Notes: generated by a model not told the origin, from the letters alone. DNA of 64,000 bases from Ignavibacteriota bacterium (GCA_013112585.1 JABFGH010000020.1:29110-93109); one strand, 5' to 3'. Counted from the stretch's first letter, positions 1 to 9,637 are shown. Translations and numbers: made by a program.

Positions 1-395
1 TCAATTTTAGTGTCATGGACCCAAGCCAAATAACTTTTTCTCTGTTCTGCCTTCAAGGAATCAGTAGTTGTATTTAGGATTAAATCAACACCGTAATTTC
101 CGTATTTAATAGCATCGTTAAGGGCTCTTTCATATCCTAATGAACCTTCCCCGGAATAGTGGTTTTCTAAAAACTGAAATACATCCGAAAACTCATTTGC
201 ATCGGTTGTAACTAACATGCCTTGGTCTTGTAACCTTCGAATAAAGCAACCAATTATTGAAATGAATTCTTTTTTATTAAATTCATCTGATACTGAATAA
301 GAATACATTCGAAGAATTTCATCTATAGGTGAATCTATTTTTTGGTATATGGTTTGTTCGTCGAGTAGTTTAAATATTTCATTCAAATTCGTCAT
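1..395 (-). CDS. Hypothetical protein, 3' end off the window
   Basis: An open frame starts at ATG 395-393, overlaps the end of the ATPase gene by 17 bases and runs off the left edge after about 131 codons. It begins MTNLNEIFKLLDEQ and contains GEGSLGYERAL. That stretch faintly resembles the glycine-rich hinge (GAEGG, NGGMR, NGGLR) of three proteins further up the same operon, so it may be a fourth, diverged member of that paralogous family. It would be the seventh gene of the leftward operon. No catalytic motif is visible and I do not recognise the family. The gene is cut by the window edge, not by a visible mutation. Confidence 0.75.
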   Translation of the reverse strand, partial: MTNLNEIFKLLDEQTIYQKIDSPIDEILRMYSYSVSDEFNKKEFISIIGCFIRRLQDQGMLVTTDANEFSDVFQFLENHYSGEGSLGYERALNDAIKYGNYGVDLILNTTTDSLKAEQRKSYLAWVHDTKI

Positions 396-2841
396 ATTCA
401 AACTCAAATCTATTTGGATTTTCTGTTGGTAAATTTTCTTTGATTTCATATTCAACTGAATAGAATTCTTTTAATTTTATTTTAATTCTTCTTTTCACTT
501 CATCTATTGGCCTGTAATACTGTGAGTGTGAATTATTTATAATTTCTTCAGCATAATGTTTCTCTTCTATTTCCTTTGGCATCTCAGTACTAATCTTAAA
601 TATATCAGTGCCGACTTTTGCAATTGCTTCACCAACTTCAAGTATAGCAAGCTCTTTAGCTTCGACCTTCCCTTTCAATTCTCTTGATAATATTTGTGCA
701 TCAAATAAATTTGTATTAAATATTATTGTTGTTCCCATACTTAAAAGTGCATCTCTTTGAGCAGTATTAAATTGACTTAAGTATTGATGCGCAAGAGTTA
801 AGTTTACTCCAAATTTTCTTGACTCAATAATCATATCTTCGATTGCATCTGTGGTAATTTTATGTGCCTCATCACAGTAGATGTTAAAAGGTTTTCTTTT
901 ATCAGGATTAAACCTGCTTCTTGATAATGAATAATTATGAAGCAATGTTAATAGATATGATCCCAGAATTTCTCTACTTTCAGATCCAATATTTGATATA
1001 TCAATTAACAGTATTTTTCCATCTTCAATAATATTTTGAAAATTAATGAAATTTTCTGGTTGCGTGAGCATTAACGAAACAGTTTCTTCAGTGTTAAGTA
1101 ACTTGCTTAGTTTATGATGCGGTGGCGCAAAATCATCTCTCCTATAACTATTGAAATCTTTATTCCAAAATCTTTTTGAAACCGGGTTAGTGACTAATCT
1201 GGAAATTGTATTTACAAGTAAATTCTTTTCTTTACTTAGGAGTTTAGTTTGTTCGAATAATATTAATAAATCATACATCGTAGAATCTTCTAAATGTAAT
1301 AATCCGGAAATACCATTTCTGAGTAAGTGTTCAAGACGATCTCCCCATGCATTACTTTTTATTATTTTCTTAAACGAGCTAACAAGATCGTTTGCTGTTC
1401 TGCCCAGATCATGATGCGCTGTTCTTTTTAGAGGATTCCAGATAGGTATCCAATCGCGATGTCCGAATTCGATATAAATTGTATCCTCAATTTTTTGTTG
1501 CGGAATTAATTTTAGTAATTTCTTTATTGTATCTCCGTGCGGGTCTAAAACAGCAACACCTTCATCCAAACTCATGTCTTGTAATATCATGTTTTCCATT
1601 AATGTGCTTTTTCCACTTCCGGATGTACCAATTAGATGTGTACTCGTTTTTCGTATTTGAACAGGTATATGCACCTGTGTTCTTTCACCTGCATAGTTGC
1701 TGTATCCAATTTTAATACCTTCCTTCGGTGTTTCATTAGTTTGAATAGTTAAAGGATTTTCAAGAAAGTTTAATTGTATTTTCTTTTCACTAAATTCTTT
1801 CGTTGAAGGTAAATGAACTATCCCGGAGAGTTCAGATGAATTCAGTAAAAAACCAGGACGATATGTCAAACAGTCATTAAACATATTTTTTATTTCATCC
1901 GTTGATAAGATTTTCTCATAGTCTTGGTGCGTTAAATATTTTAATGAACTACCCCCATGCTGAAAAAGATTCATAAAAGCAGTTAAACCGGAAATATCAT
2001 ATTCATTTTCATTTGTAATTATTCCGGCTCTTATTGCAACAGCATAAAATGGTTTATCGTTGTGTGCTTTTGTTTCAAGATCTCTTGCCATATTTCTAAT
2101 ATCACCCGACGGTAATTGTTGTTTTATTCTTGCAGATGAACGAGGATCATTCACCGTTTTACTTAAATATTCAATGTCATTTAGAAGTTCAACATTGCAG
2201 TGCCAATTATTCCGTACTGATTCAAATAAAACTTGACAAAATCCTTTTGATTCATGTGATATTTTATTGTAAGCATAGATCAGTGGTTCAAAAGCTGATG
2301 TAAGTAATTCCGTTGATCTTGTGAAGAGATGATGATAAGGTGGCAAGGGATAATAATCCTTAAAAAAAATGTTTCCGTGGTATTTTTTGATCTGCTCCGA
2401 AGAAGTAATTTCACTGTTCGGGTATTCACCATTAAATGCAACTTTAAGTGTGTCTAAATCACCTTCTGCAATATTAAACTCGAAATTAATATTATTTGAA
2501 TTTCCAATAATCTCAAAACATATTCTCTCGCGTGCTCCCGTCAATATTTTGAGAAAACTTTCTGCTCTAAACCATTCTAATGCGTGCTCCGGTGGCAGCC
2601 AACAATTGTACACTTTAGTTAATTTGGATTTAGAGACAGGCTCAGAAAAATTATCAACTTCAACAACTTGGTAATCATCTATCCACTGATTCGTTAATGA
2701 ATATTTTGGTTCCAAGGCAACCGGGAAAGAAAGTATATTTCCTTCACAACCTTTTGCTGCTTCAACTTCAATCAACCTCTTAGCTGTGGCTGCTACTACA
2801 TGTGGTTGTGATCTAGCAATTATTGATCTTTCAATAGACAT
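379..2841 (-). CDS. HerA/VirB4-like AAA+ ATPase (TraC/TraG-type DNA motor)
   Basis: This 820-residue protein has a roughly 380-residue N-terminal region of unknown role and then a RecA-like motor. Walker A GTSGSGKST lies near residue 405, followed by LDPHGD, and Walker B IYCDEAHK lies near residue 655. The combination of DPHGD and CDEAH is typical of the COG0433 HerA/VirB4/TraG group, hexameric pumps that move DNA through a pore or along a duplex. It sits in an operon behind a Lon-like protein and two small paralogues, with an 84-base gap upstream. There are no other conjugation genes here, so the job could be element transfer or a defence complex. The ATPase assignment is firm; the role is inferred. 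Confidence 0.85.
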   Translation of the reverse strand: MSIERSIIARSQPHVVAATAKRLIEVEAAKGCEGNILSFPVALEPKYSLTNQWIDDYQVVEVDNFSEPVSKSKLTKVYNCWLPPEHALEWFRAESFLKILTGARERICFEIIGNSNNINFEFNIAEGDLDTLKVAFNGEYPNSEITSSEQIKKYHGNIFFKDYYPLPPYHHLFTRSTELLTSAFEPLIYAYNKISHESKGFCQVLFESVRNNWHCNVELLNDIEYLSKTVNDPRSSARIKQQLPSGDIRNMARDLETKAHNDKPFYAVAIRAGIITNENEYDISGLTAFMNLFQHGGSSLKYLTHQDYEKILSTDEIKNMFNDCLTYRPGFLLNSSELSGIVHLPSTKEFSEKKIQLNFLENPLTIQTNETPKEGIKIGYSNYAGERTQVHIPVQIRKTSTHLIGTSGSGKSTLMENMILQDMSLDEGVAVLDPHGDTIKKLLKLIPQQKIEDTIYIEFGHRDWIPIWNPLKRTAHHDLGRTANDLVSSFKKIIKSNAWGDRLEHLLRNGISGLLHLEDSTMYDLLILFEQTKLLSKEKNLLVNTISRLVTNPVSKRFWNKDFNSYRRDDFAPPHHKLSKLLNTEETVSLMLTQPENFINFQNIIEDGKILLIDISNIGSESREILGSYLLTLLHNYSLSRSRFNPDKRKPFNIYCDEAHKITTDAIEDMIIESRKFGVNLTLAHQYLSQFNTAQRDALLSMGTTIIFNTNLFDAQILSRELKGKVEAKELAILEVGEAIAKVGTDIFKISTEMPKEIEEKHYAEEIINNSHSQYYRPIDEVKRRIKIKLKEFYSVEYEIKENLPTENPNRFEFEYDEFE

Positions 2842-2925
2842 AAAAATGGAGTGTTTATTTATTCTGTGGCAGAATTAGCTGGTGTGTTTCAGAGGGGTTA
2901 AATGATTAACAGATAAAAAAAATTA

Positions 2926-3498
2926 TTAAATTCTACGTAGACGCCTCATCATGATTGCATGTTCATACAATACCTTATCAAATGCTATCATAACCATAGT
3001 TGGATCGTTCTTATAATTTGTGGGGAGTTTATCACCGTATTCTAAAAGGTATTCATTCACGGCAGCCACTCTTTCTTCAAAGGTTATCTCTTCCATGAAT
3101 ATTGCTATATTATGGTCAACGCCATCTTTATAAATTTTATCCATCATAACTTCAGCGAGTGTCTTTAGTATATGGTACACTCCTCCTTCAGCACCGGAAT
3201 GCATTATCTCGTAAACTGTTCGCTCTGTATTTCCTGGATATTTAGTTTTAAGTAAACTGAGTGCAAGTTCATATAGAAGTGAATCGTGAGCTTTTTCAAA
3301 AGCATTGAGAGAATTAATTATTGCTCCATATATTTTGCCGACAAAATCAATCAAACATTTCTTAAATTCATCGTAATCCTCAATTGTGTTTCTTTCACTT
3401 TTGTATTCAGCGAGAATTCGTTCTACTCTTCTTTCATCAGCTTCAAATAAATTTTTATAATCAATTTTATCAAGCAATTGTTGAAGTTTTGTTGCCAT
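2926..3498 (-). CDS. Hypothetical protein, paralogous C-terminal domain (copy C)
   Basis: This 190-residue, charged, mostly helical protein has no signal peptide or membrane segment. Its C-terminal half (SGAEGG hinge, then ILKTLAE, ending in MMRRLRRI) lines up loosely with the 191-residue neighbour and with the tail of the Lon-like protein. Those two share a GG hinge, a Val-Pro-Tyr stretch and a basic RL ending with each other. Three adjacent genes with the same tail suggest duplication within the operon and a shared binding partner, perhaps the ATPase encoded next. It starts six bases after its upstream neighbour. I do not recognise the family. Confidence 0.75.
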   Translation of the reverse strand: MATKLQQLLDKIDYKNLFEADERRVERILAEYKSERNTIEDYDEFKKCLIDFVGKIYGAIINSLNAFEKAHDSLLYELALSLLKTKYPGNTERTVYEIMHSGAEGGVYHILKTLAEVMMDKIYKDGVDHNIAIFMEEITFEERVAAVNEYLLEYGDKLPTNYKNDPTMVMIAFDKVLYEHAIMMRRLRRI

Positions 3499-3504
3499 GT
3501 TCTT

Positions 3505-4080
3505 TTATAACCTTCTGAATATGGAGGATTGGGTTTTTAACTGCTCTACTAAAGCCCTTATCAAATCTTCGTAATTACGAGCATATCTTTCCGGTTGGTC
3601 TTTCATTATATGCTGAGAGTCCGGAATTCTTCTAAACAATTCTTTTATTATATCCACTTGTTCATCATAACTACTTGGTTGAACATATCTATCTATAACG
3701 TCTCTAATATGTCTTTCAACAGCTTCTTTCTTTTGGTATTCCATTATAATATCTAGGATGGATCGCATTCCACCATTTGAGCCTGTCTTACCATCTGAAT
3801 ATGCGTTAAGCTTATCCAATCCCTTTCGTCTATATTCCTGAGATATTATTTCTTTTGCCCGACCTGCTGCTTCAGCCCGAGATAGAACTCCTCCAGAAGA
3901 AACGCATTTAGTAAAATGATGATTATAATAAGCAGCAATTAAATTATCAAATTCAATATCATCTGAAACCGTGATACTACTAAGCGGGTATTGAACTCTT
4001 GCCTCATCATGTTTTTTTGTAATATTTTCAACGATGTATGCTTCATCTAATTCTCGTAGGATATTGTCAAGTACACTCAT
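3505..4080 (-). CDS. Hypothetical protein, paralogous C-terminal domain (copy B)
   Basis: This 191-residue protein is predicted to be soluble. Its second half contains TGSNGGMRSILD, a VQPSSY stretch, ERYARNYEDLIRAL and an IFRRL ending. The end of the 561-residue Lon-like protein shows the same order: YNGGLRIIFD, VDPLNY, EKYVENYIQIIQAY and IFTRL. The two are clearly homologous over about 110 residues, so this is a stand-alone version of the Lon-like protein's tail. It follows that gene after 15 bases and precedes copy C after six, consistent with one transcript. A shared tail may be a docking module. No enzyme motif is seen. Confidence 0.78.
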   Translation of the reverse strand: MSVLDNILRELDEAYIVENITKKHDEARVQYPLSSITVSDDIEFDNLIAAYYNHHFTKCVSSGGVLSRAEAAGRAKEIISQEYRRKGLDKLNAYSDGKTGSNGGMRSILDIIMEYQKKEAVERHIRDVIDRYVQPSSYDEQVDIIKELFRRIPDSQHIMKDQPERYARNYEDLIRALVEQLKTQSSIFRRL

Positions 4081-4095
4081 TTTTTTATCTCCCTG

Positions 4096-5781
4096 TTATA
4101 GTCTTGTAAAAATATTATTTAGCATATGTTTAGAGTGAGCATACGCCTGAATTATTTGAATATAATTTTCTACATACTTTTCTGGAATTAACAAACTTTT
4201 GTCAATATCCAATTGTGAGCCATCTCTTTTAATAATTTCTTCCACCAATGTTTTTTTAATTTCATAATTCAGAGGGTCTACTACTTCATTAATAGTTGCT
4301 AGTATGTATTTATCTTTTGAAGTTTGTTTTAAATATTCTGTAATCTTATCAAAAATAATTCTGAGTCCGCCGTTGTATCCATTCATTCCATTAGTGATTG
4401 CAGAGTTGTAATCTGCTTTTTGCGGGTAGATTTTTTTCATTAAATCTAAAACTTCAATCGAATACTTTTCTCTTTCAGCTTTAACGCTTTCAGAATTAGT
4501 ATGTCTTACTATGTGAATGTAAAAATTAGTTATTGATTCGATGAATGCATCATATGAGGCAGTATTTATTTTATCAAATATATAAGTTGTCCTTGACTCA
4601 TCAATTGGTTTTAAAATCTTTGCATCAATGTAATTGGGATCTAATTTTTCAAGAATGTAGTCGATTATTTCGGAGCTAATATTATTTTTTATTAGATCAG
4701 TTGCCTTTAAATCAATATTAATATTTTTCGTTTTTACTCTTTCAAAAACAATATCATGTAAAAAAGATATGTCTTCATAATCAGATTCATCTGCATATTG
4801 AATAAGTTGGATGTATTTATCATGCGGTACTATAGGAAATAATCCGGCAGTCTTTTTACTTGTTAGTGGTAAAGACATGATGAGGTTTGTTAAATCTATT
4901 CCGAAACTTTCCGGATATTTTTTAGTCCTTAAAAAATAATCCAAATAATTATTTAATAGACTATGGCTGCGAGCTACTCTTTTTGAAAGTAGATTTTCTT
5001 CCAAGGATTTCCAAAATCTATTTTTATTTTCAGAATGTAAATAATTGATAATAGAAGTTAATTTACCTTTGTCTATTTCTGCAAAGTTTTTTCCAAAATA
5101 GTTGCTTATTAAAGAACTGAGACAAATAGACTCATCACTAAATGTTTTTTTGATTAATTCATAAGTATCATCTACTTCAACTAGTTTTATCTTCCCTCTA
5201 CAACTTCTTAGAGCAGAAACAGTTCTTTCATATTCTTTCGGTTTAAGTACTTTTAATGAGGTATCGTTGTTGAGACTCGGATAGACAAATTCAATAATGC
5301 TTTTTTCTATTTCGGCTGCTTCTGATTTTTCGACAAGACTTTTTACTTGAGAAATATCTCCTTCATTCGAAGATATATGACCTGTAAATAATGAACTTTG
5401 ATTTATTGGTAATTGTAAACCAGCAGATAACATGGCTAAAAATATTGGAACGTCGGCAGAGTATCCCTGAACAACAAATTCTGAATCATTTGAAGATACC
5501 GCCCCGATATTTTGTGCGGAAATATCAAAGGAATGTATCGGCAAATCCATCATCATTAATATTTCATTTACATGAGATAAAATTATCTCATCAAGATGTT
5601 TTATCAGTTTCTCATCAAACTTTACTGAACCCGTAAAAACTAAGCGTGCTGATATATTATCTTCAATCGGTCTTACAATTATTGAAGTGATTATCGCTGG
5701 ACCTTCATTAGAGACCAAAACTGTTTTAGCTCTCCCAATTACTTCTTCAGCAAAACTATTTTCTGTTAAAAGCTTATTCAT
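4096..5781 (-). CDS. Lon-like serine protease domain protein with paralogous tail
   Basis: This 561-residue protein resembles the Lon/ChlI proteolytic fold over residues 15-200. GYSADVPIFLAMLSAG holds a candidate nucleophile at Ser108, equivalent to GPSAG in Lon. FTGHISSNEGDISQVKSLVEK places a candidate catalytic Lys at 152, equivalent to the Lys of the GGLKEK stretch. There is no AAA+ domain, so it is not a housekeeping Lon. A helical middle follows, then a C-terminal domain shared with the next two genes. Its start overlaps the upstream gene by four bases (ATGA). A protease domain beside a HerA-like motor recalls how Lon-like parts are used in phage-defence complexes, but this architecture is new to me. 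Confidence 0.7.
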   Translation of the reverse strand: MNKLLTENSFAEEVIGRAKTVLVSNEGPAIITSIIVRPIEDNISARLVFTGSVKFDEKLIKHLDEIILSHVNEILMMMDLPIHSFDISAQNIGAVSSNDSEFVVQGYSADVPIFLAMLSAGLQLPINQSSLFTGHISSNEGDISQVKSLVEKSEAAEIEKSIIEFVYPSLNNDTSLKVLKPKEYERTVSALRSCRGKIKLVEVDDTYELIKKTFSDESICLSSLISNYFGKNFAEIDKGKLTSIINYLHSENKNRFWKSLEENLLSKRVARSHSLLNNYLDYFLRTKKYPESFGIDLTNLIMSLPLTSKKTAGLFPIVPHDKYIQLIQYADESDYEDISFLHDIVFERVKTKNINIDLKATDLIKNNISSEIIDYILEKLDPNYIDAKILKPIDESRTTYIFDKINTASYDAFIESITNFYIHIVRHTNSESVKAEREKYSIEVLDLMKKIYPQKADYNSAITNGMNGYNGGLRIIFDKITEYLKQTSKDKYILATINEVVDPLNYEIKKTLVEEIIKRDGSQLDIDKSLLIPEKYVENYIQIIQAYAHSKHMLNNIFTRL

Positions 5782-6449
5782 TTGATAACTATCTTAAATT
5801 TTCCAAATTCAAGGCCGGCATAAATATATAGCTGCATTTCATTTTTGATAAGTTCAATTACTTGAGTAGGTTTAAGTCCATCCTCATCAGTATCAGCTGC
5901 TAAAATGTATCCTCCATGTGGTTGAGAATCATCGAGAGTTACATCCTCACTTTTAATTTCCCCTTCCCAGAAAAATCTACCATTAGATAGTCGGATGGAA
6001 TAATTTCCGGGTTCAATATTTGTGAAATATAATTCAATATTTTTCGAGTCAATGGCTTGTGAGCTAATTAGTTTTTCATTTTTATAAATTTCAATTTCAA
6101 TTATGGGATTCTGATTATATTCTTCAATTAACTTTTGATATTTTTCATAAATAGCTTTGTTTAATTTAATTTTATTTATGATTTCTTCTTTCTCCTCAAA
6201 TGATATATTCATGATGTTAGATTCCAATCCTAAAAATAATTTATTAAGCAGTATTTCATCTTGGTTATTCTTGCTCTCAAAACCACTTTTTAAGAATTGT
6301 TTAAATTGTTCATATCCAAACTGATATTCTTCTTGCTCTCCTAATTCTATGATCTCTAGTAAGGCTTTTTCCATTGCTTCAATTGGTTCCTCACTTTCAA
6401 ATGCATTTGCTAGAATAGGAATGAAATATAAGTTTTTTGTTTCACTCAT
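5778..6449 (-). CDS. Hypothetical protein with C-terminal Ig-like/carboxypeptidase-regulatory-like region
   Basis: The first half of this 223-residue protein is an acidic helical region rich in Glu. The second half looks beta-rich: IELYFTNIEPGNYSIRLSNG resembles the turn of carboxypeptidase regulatory-like (transthyretin-fold) domains, and the protein ends in a Gly-Gly stretch and hydrophobic strands. There is no signal peptide, so it is probably cytoplasmic. It overlaps the Lon-like gene by four bases and follows the upstream gene after four, which suggests translational coupling and a 1:1 partner of the protease-like protein. I do not recognise the family and no active site is evident. Confidence 0.7.
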   Translation of the reverse strand: MSETKNLYFIPILANAFESEEPIEAMEKALLEIIELGEQEEYQFGYEQFKQFLKSGFESKNNQDEILLNKLFLGLESNIMNISFEEKEEIINKIKLNKAIYEKYQKLIEEYNQNPIIEIEIYKNEKLISSQAIDSKNIELYFTNIEPGNYSIRLSNGRFFWEGEIKSEDVTLDDSQPHGGYILAADTDEDGLKPTQVIELIKNEMQLYIYAGLEFGKFKIVIK

Positions 6450-6453
6450 TTTC

Positions 6454-7539
6454 TTATCTCGTTTTCGTTAATTTTAATATAGAATCAATATCGGTGTTTA
6501 TTCCCAAAGAAATTGCCAACTCTATCAATATTGGATCACTAGTTATAATGTGGGCAATATTTTTCCATAAATCTGGTACTTCTCCCTTATTGTTGTTCTT
6601 CCAATTCTTTCCTGCAAATCTGCTATACGCTGCTTTTGATAAACCGAATTCCTTTGCGATTGATATATCTTTATCCTCATCATACACAATGTTATCTAAT
6701 ATTTTTGAGATAAACATTTTTAATTTTGTTTTTCCAAGCGATCTGATCGACGGTCTAAGTTTATTTATATTAGTAGATTTTTCATTTGCAATTAATGTAG
6801 TAAAATTTTCTGGATATCTTTCAATATCAAAATTTGGATCGATCTTATCATTTTGCATATAAGCAATCAATTCATAATCGATTTCTGATGAATGACCAAA
6901 CCAATTGTCCACAGCATTTTGAATTCTGTACTTCTCTCCCTTGTTGCTTGGATCAGGATTTTCAATATGTTCTTCAAGCCATTTCGTAAATTCTCGTCCC
7001 TTGATACTAACAGGTTTCATTAGTTCAATAACTCCTTTAGCTAGTACCCATCGATATCTCTGATAAAGTCTATTTGTTTTTCTACAGACCTCAAGCCAGG
7101 AGTATTTAAGATGCCTAATTACCATCCCCTTGAGAAGGGATTCTGCCTTGAGCTCTAAATCCAACTGGGAGATAGACGATCTGGATCCATAATAATCATT
7201 AAGCTGTTTGTATAATTCATTGTATTGATTATTACAATATGGCCCTTCTATTTTTTCTGAGTATTTTTTTAATACTGAAAATTTCTGAAGTGTCCTATCA
7301 TATATCAGATCTAATTTCTCTTCTAATTTTGTTTCTTTGTTTGGAATAATTAAGTAAGGATAAAAATTTCCTTCTTTTAGTTTTAGTAAATAATCTGCAA
7401 GTAATATTCGCTTGTTATTAATGGTGAGCAATTTTCTGAATGAAAGGAAACAATTTAAAGCATTATGATCCTCGTGAACTGATATTCTTTCAATAAGTTC
7501 GAATGTGGAGAGAGAGGAATATTTTATTTTATAAGACAC
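6454..7539 (-). CDS. Hypothetical protein with C-terminal helix-turn-helix, first gene of the leftward operon
   Basis: I place the start at GTG 7539-7537. AGGA sits eight bases upstream, and the longer frame to 7614 would add 25 residues that read like translated upstream DNA. The 361-residue product opens with VSYKIKYSSLSTFELIERI and closes with AIAKEFGLSKAAYSRFAGKNW, a plausible helix-turn-helix near residues 315-340. The helix-turn-helix and the first position suggest a regulator or a DNA-binding subunit of the system encoded behind it. Family not recognised. An AT-rich region with AATTTATATTA lies about 90 bases upstream and could hold the promoter. Confidence 0.65.
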   Translation of the reverse strand: MSYKIKYSSLSTFELIERISVHEDHNALNCFLSFRKLLTINNKRILLADYLLKLKEGNFYPYLIIPNKETKLEEKLDLIYDRTLQKFSVLKKYSEKIEGPYCNNQYNELYKQLNDYYGSRSSISQLDLELKAESLLKGMVIRHLKYSWLEVCRKTNRLYQRYRWVLAKGVIELMKPVSIKGREFTKWLEEHIENPDPSNKGEKYRIQNAVDNWFGHSSEIDYELIAYMQNDKIDPNFDIERYPENFTTLIANEKSTNINKLRPSIRSLGKTKLKMFISKILDNIVYDEDKDISIAKEFGLSKAAYSRFAGKNWKNNNKGEVPDLWKNIAHIITSDPILIELAISLGINTDIDSILKLTKTR

Positions 7540-7821
7540 TATTAGAGTCCTAACTGAAATAATAATAAGCCAAAGTAACCTTACCATTTTAAATACTATT
7601 GAAACACTAAACAATAGAATAATACAATACTAATAATATAAATTATATTTTCGATAAATCTGTTATTTTACATTGATTCTATTGGCTTTAACGGACTTTG
7701 ACTCTAATTATGTGGATTTTCATTAATCAAAAGATCAATTAAATTTGGGCAAATATGAGCTTATTTATGGCATGTGAAATATCGCACTTTCAACAGCACA
7801 CTCTTTAGTAATCTTAATAAA

Positions 7822-7837
7822 CCGAAACATTTATATA
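7822..7837 (+). promoter_or_regulatory. Archaeal-type BRE/TATA promoter
   Basis: CCGAAACA followed by TTTATATA (7830-7837) matches the BRE plus TATA arrangement of archaeal promoters. The TATA centre is 26 bases before ATG 7860, so the transcript would begin at or next to the start codon, as in leaderless archaeal mRNAs. No convincing -35/-10 pair is seen at the same place. Confidence 0.65.
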
Positions 7838-7859
7838 GTTCCTTTTGCTTAGGTCACTA

Positions 7860-9113
7860 ATGATCGACAGTAAAAAAGGAATAATGATTCTAGTTTATGT
7901 TTTGATATTTGTATGTTTGACTTCTTTCGTAAGTGCTAATTTATTAACCGAAATCCTATCTCCTTTCGAGACCACAAATTTTTCAGATATTTATAATTCA
8001 TACTATTCGATAATCGATTTCATTATTTATTCCGTTCTATTTATTGGTTTATCTCAAGTTACTATCGGCAAAAGATTTGACTCAAGAGGCGGTAAAGCAG
8101 TGGTTGTTGCTATTGGTCTGGTGCTGGCAATCGGATTAGTTATCAGTGAATCTTACATTGGTTTTAACCTACGTTCTTTCGGTCCATTAGCAGCAACCAT
8201 CTTTATATTTTTAGTTGGCTTTGTAATTTTCTTAGGAATCAAATCAGCAGGGATGGAGGTTGTTGGAGCTGCCTCGATTACTCTTGTTATCACCTATTTT
8301 TCCATCAGATCAATTTCCCCAAGTTTTTTTGATTATATGATTACTAACGAATACTTATCCTGGCTGCATTCAATAATACTAATTGCCGTGTTAATCTCTG
8401 CTTATAAAATATTTAGATTATTCTTTGCTAAAAAGGAAGTAGCTGACCAGAACAATTCTGATGGATTTTTCAAAAACATTTCATCAAAGCCAAAAGATTT
8501 TTTTAATCAAATACAGGAAGAAAAAAATGAAAAAGATTTCATAAAGAAAAAATTAGAAAAAATAACAAATGAATCTGGTAAAGATTCAAAGCAAATAATT
8601 AAAGATTTGCTAGAACTCAAAAAGTTGATACATGAATTTGGGAACTCAGAAAAAGGAAAAGAATTGATCGCAAGAAAAGTTGAATCAATAATTCCAAAAG
8701 AGCGACAAGTTCATTTAAAGATTCAAAGTATTGTGGAAATGGTTAAGCGTATTTCTAACTTTGATATACAAAATTTTAAGAACCTTCAAAATAATTACGA
8801 ATCCTTACCAGAGAGTGAGAGGAAAAGTGTTGTTAAACAATTAAAAGTCGAATGGAAAAAACTTGATGTGGAAAAACAATTACTTAAACTTGATGTTGTG
8901 ATAAAAAAATATGATAAATCATTTAGGTACCATCTTGAATTACTTATTGTTTCTTTACGATCAAATAAAATTAAAAGTTCTATTGAACAAGTAGATGAAG
9001 CTATTAAAACTGAAAAAAGTTTGTTTGTAACACTGCAGCAAATGGAAAAACTTGAACACAAATTGGAAGGTTTTTTAAGTAAAGAAACGAATAGCATTCT
9101 TAAAAATGAATAA
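7860..9113 (+). CDS. Polytopic membrane protein with long cytoplasmic coiled-coil tail
   Basis: I chose ATG 7860. It sits 26 bases after a TATA box and five bases after AGGT. The TTG at 7845 would start inside the promoter spacing and adds only five residues. The 417-residue product begins with a signal-like hydrophobic segment ending FVSA. Four or five further membrane segments follow (SIIDFIIYSVLFIGLSQ, VVVAIGLVLAIGLVI, the AATIFIFLVGF region, and two more). From about residue 195 the protein is a Lys/Glu-rich helical tail of about 220 residues. Hydrophobic-plus-coiled-coil proteins of this sort occur in archaea and their elements, but I cannot name the family. It is transcribed alone, divergent from the operon on its left. 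Confidence 0.75.
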   Translation: MIDSKKGIMILVYVLIFVCLTSFVSANLLTEILSPFETTNFSDIYNSYYSIIDFIIYSVLFIGLSQVTIGKRFDSRGGKAVVVAIGLVLAIGLVISESYIGFNLRSFGPLAATIFIFLVGFVIFLGIKSAGMEVVGAASITLVITYFSIRSISPSFFDYMITNEYLSWLHSIILIAVLISAYKIFRLFFAKKEVADQNNSDGFFKNISSKPKDFFNQIQEEKNEKDFIKKKLEKITNESGKDSKQIIKDLLELKKLIHEFGNSEKGKELIARKVESIIPKERQVHLKIQSIVEMVKRISNFDIQNFKNLQNNYESLPESERKSVVKQLKVEWKKLDVEKQLLKLDVVIKKYDKSFRYHLELLIVSLRSNKIKSSIEQVDEAIKTEKSLFVTLQQMEKLEHKLEGFLSKETNSILKNE

Positions 9114-9184
9114 AATTATTTTTCTTTAGAATCTATTCATTATTAGGAGAAATATTCATAACTAATTTTAGAATTGTCGTTTTT

Positions 9185-9529
9185 CTATCCCCTGCACTTA
9201 TGACCATCTTTTTTTTCTAAATACGAATTAATAAATAATATTTTATTTTTATCGTAGCATTCATGCTTAGGATAAATTTTTTCTCCGCATTCCGTACAAT
9301 AATAAGGTTCTGAATATTTCACCCCACATTTGGAGCAATATCTATCAGACTCAGGAAGAAAATATTCAAACTGAGTCTTTGAACTACACGTATGAAAAGA
9401 AACATGTATAATTAAGTCTGAATTATCACTGCAAAAGTGGATTTCATCACCACATTCTTTACAGTAAGTATAGGGTCTCCCACACTTGCTACAATACTTA
9501 TCTCTTGGAATACTATTATATAAATCCAC
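9185..9529 (-). CDS. Small multi-zinc-ribbon protein
   Basis: The start is GTG 9529, with AGGAGAAGG just upstream. The 114-residue protein holds repeated CxxC knuckles: YCSKCGRPYTYCKECG near the N terminus, RYCSKCGVKY and YCTECGEKI further on, plus single Cys/His residues (HFC, HTC, HEC). These suggest two or three treble-clef or zinc-ribbon units. Such proteins often bind nucleic acid or partner proteins. No enzyme domain is attached. It is a monocistronic gene beside the candidate origin region, which may hint at a role in element maintenance, but that is inference. Confidence 0.75.
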   Translation of the reverse strand: MDLYNSIPRDKYCSKCGRPYTYCKECGDEIHFCSDNSDLIIHVSFHTCSSKTQFEYFLPESDRYCSKCGVKYSEPYYCTECGEKIYPKHECYDKNKILFINSYLEKKDGHKCRG

Positions 9530-9637
9530 TATAACCTTCTCCTAAAAGATTATATTTATTTTGGACATCAATTTATCAATTTATAATTTTAAAATTAATG
9601 AATAACTCAAAGAAATATTTAACATTGTTATCACAAG

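Noticed and set aside
379..5781. BREX system
   Set aside because: The Lon-like protein lacks an AAA+ domain, and there is no PglX methylase, PglZ or BrxC-type protein in the operon.
7540..7614. Longer N terminus for the first gene of the left operon
   Set aside because: The GTG at 7539 has a well-placed AGGA. The extra 25 residues read as translated AT-rich leader.
7845..7859. TTG start for the membrane protein
   Set aside because: It lies only about 11 bases after the TATA centre and would precede the predicted transcription start; ATG 7860 fits both the promoter and the AGGT site.
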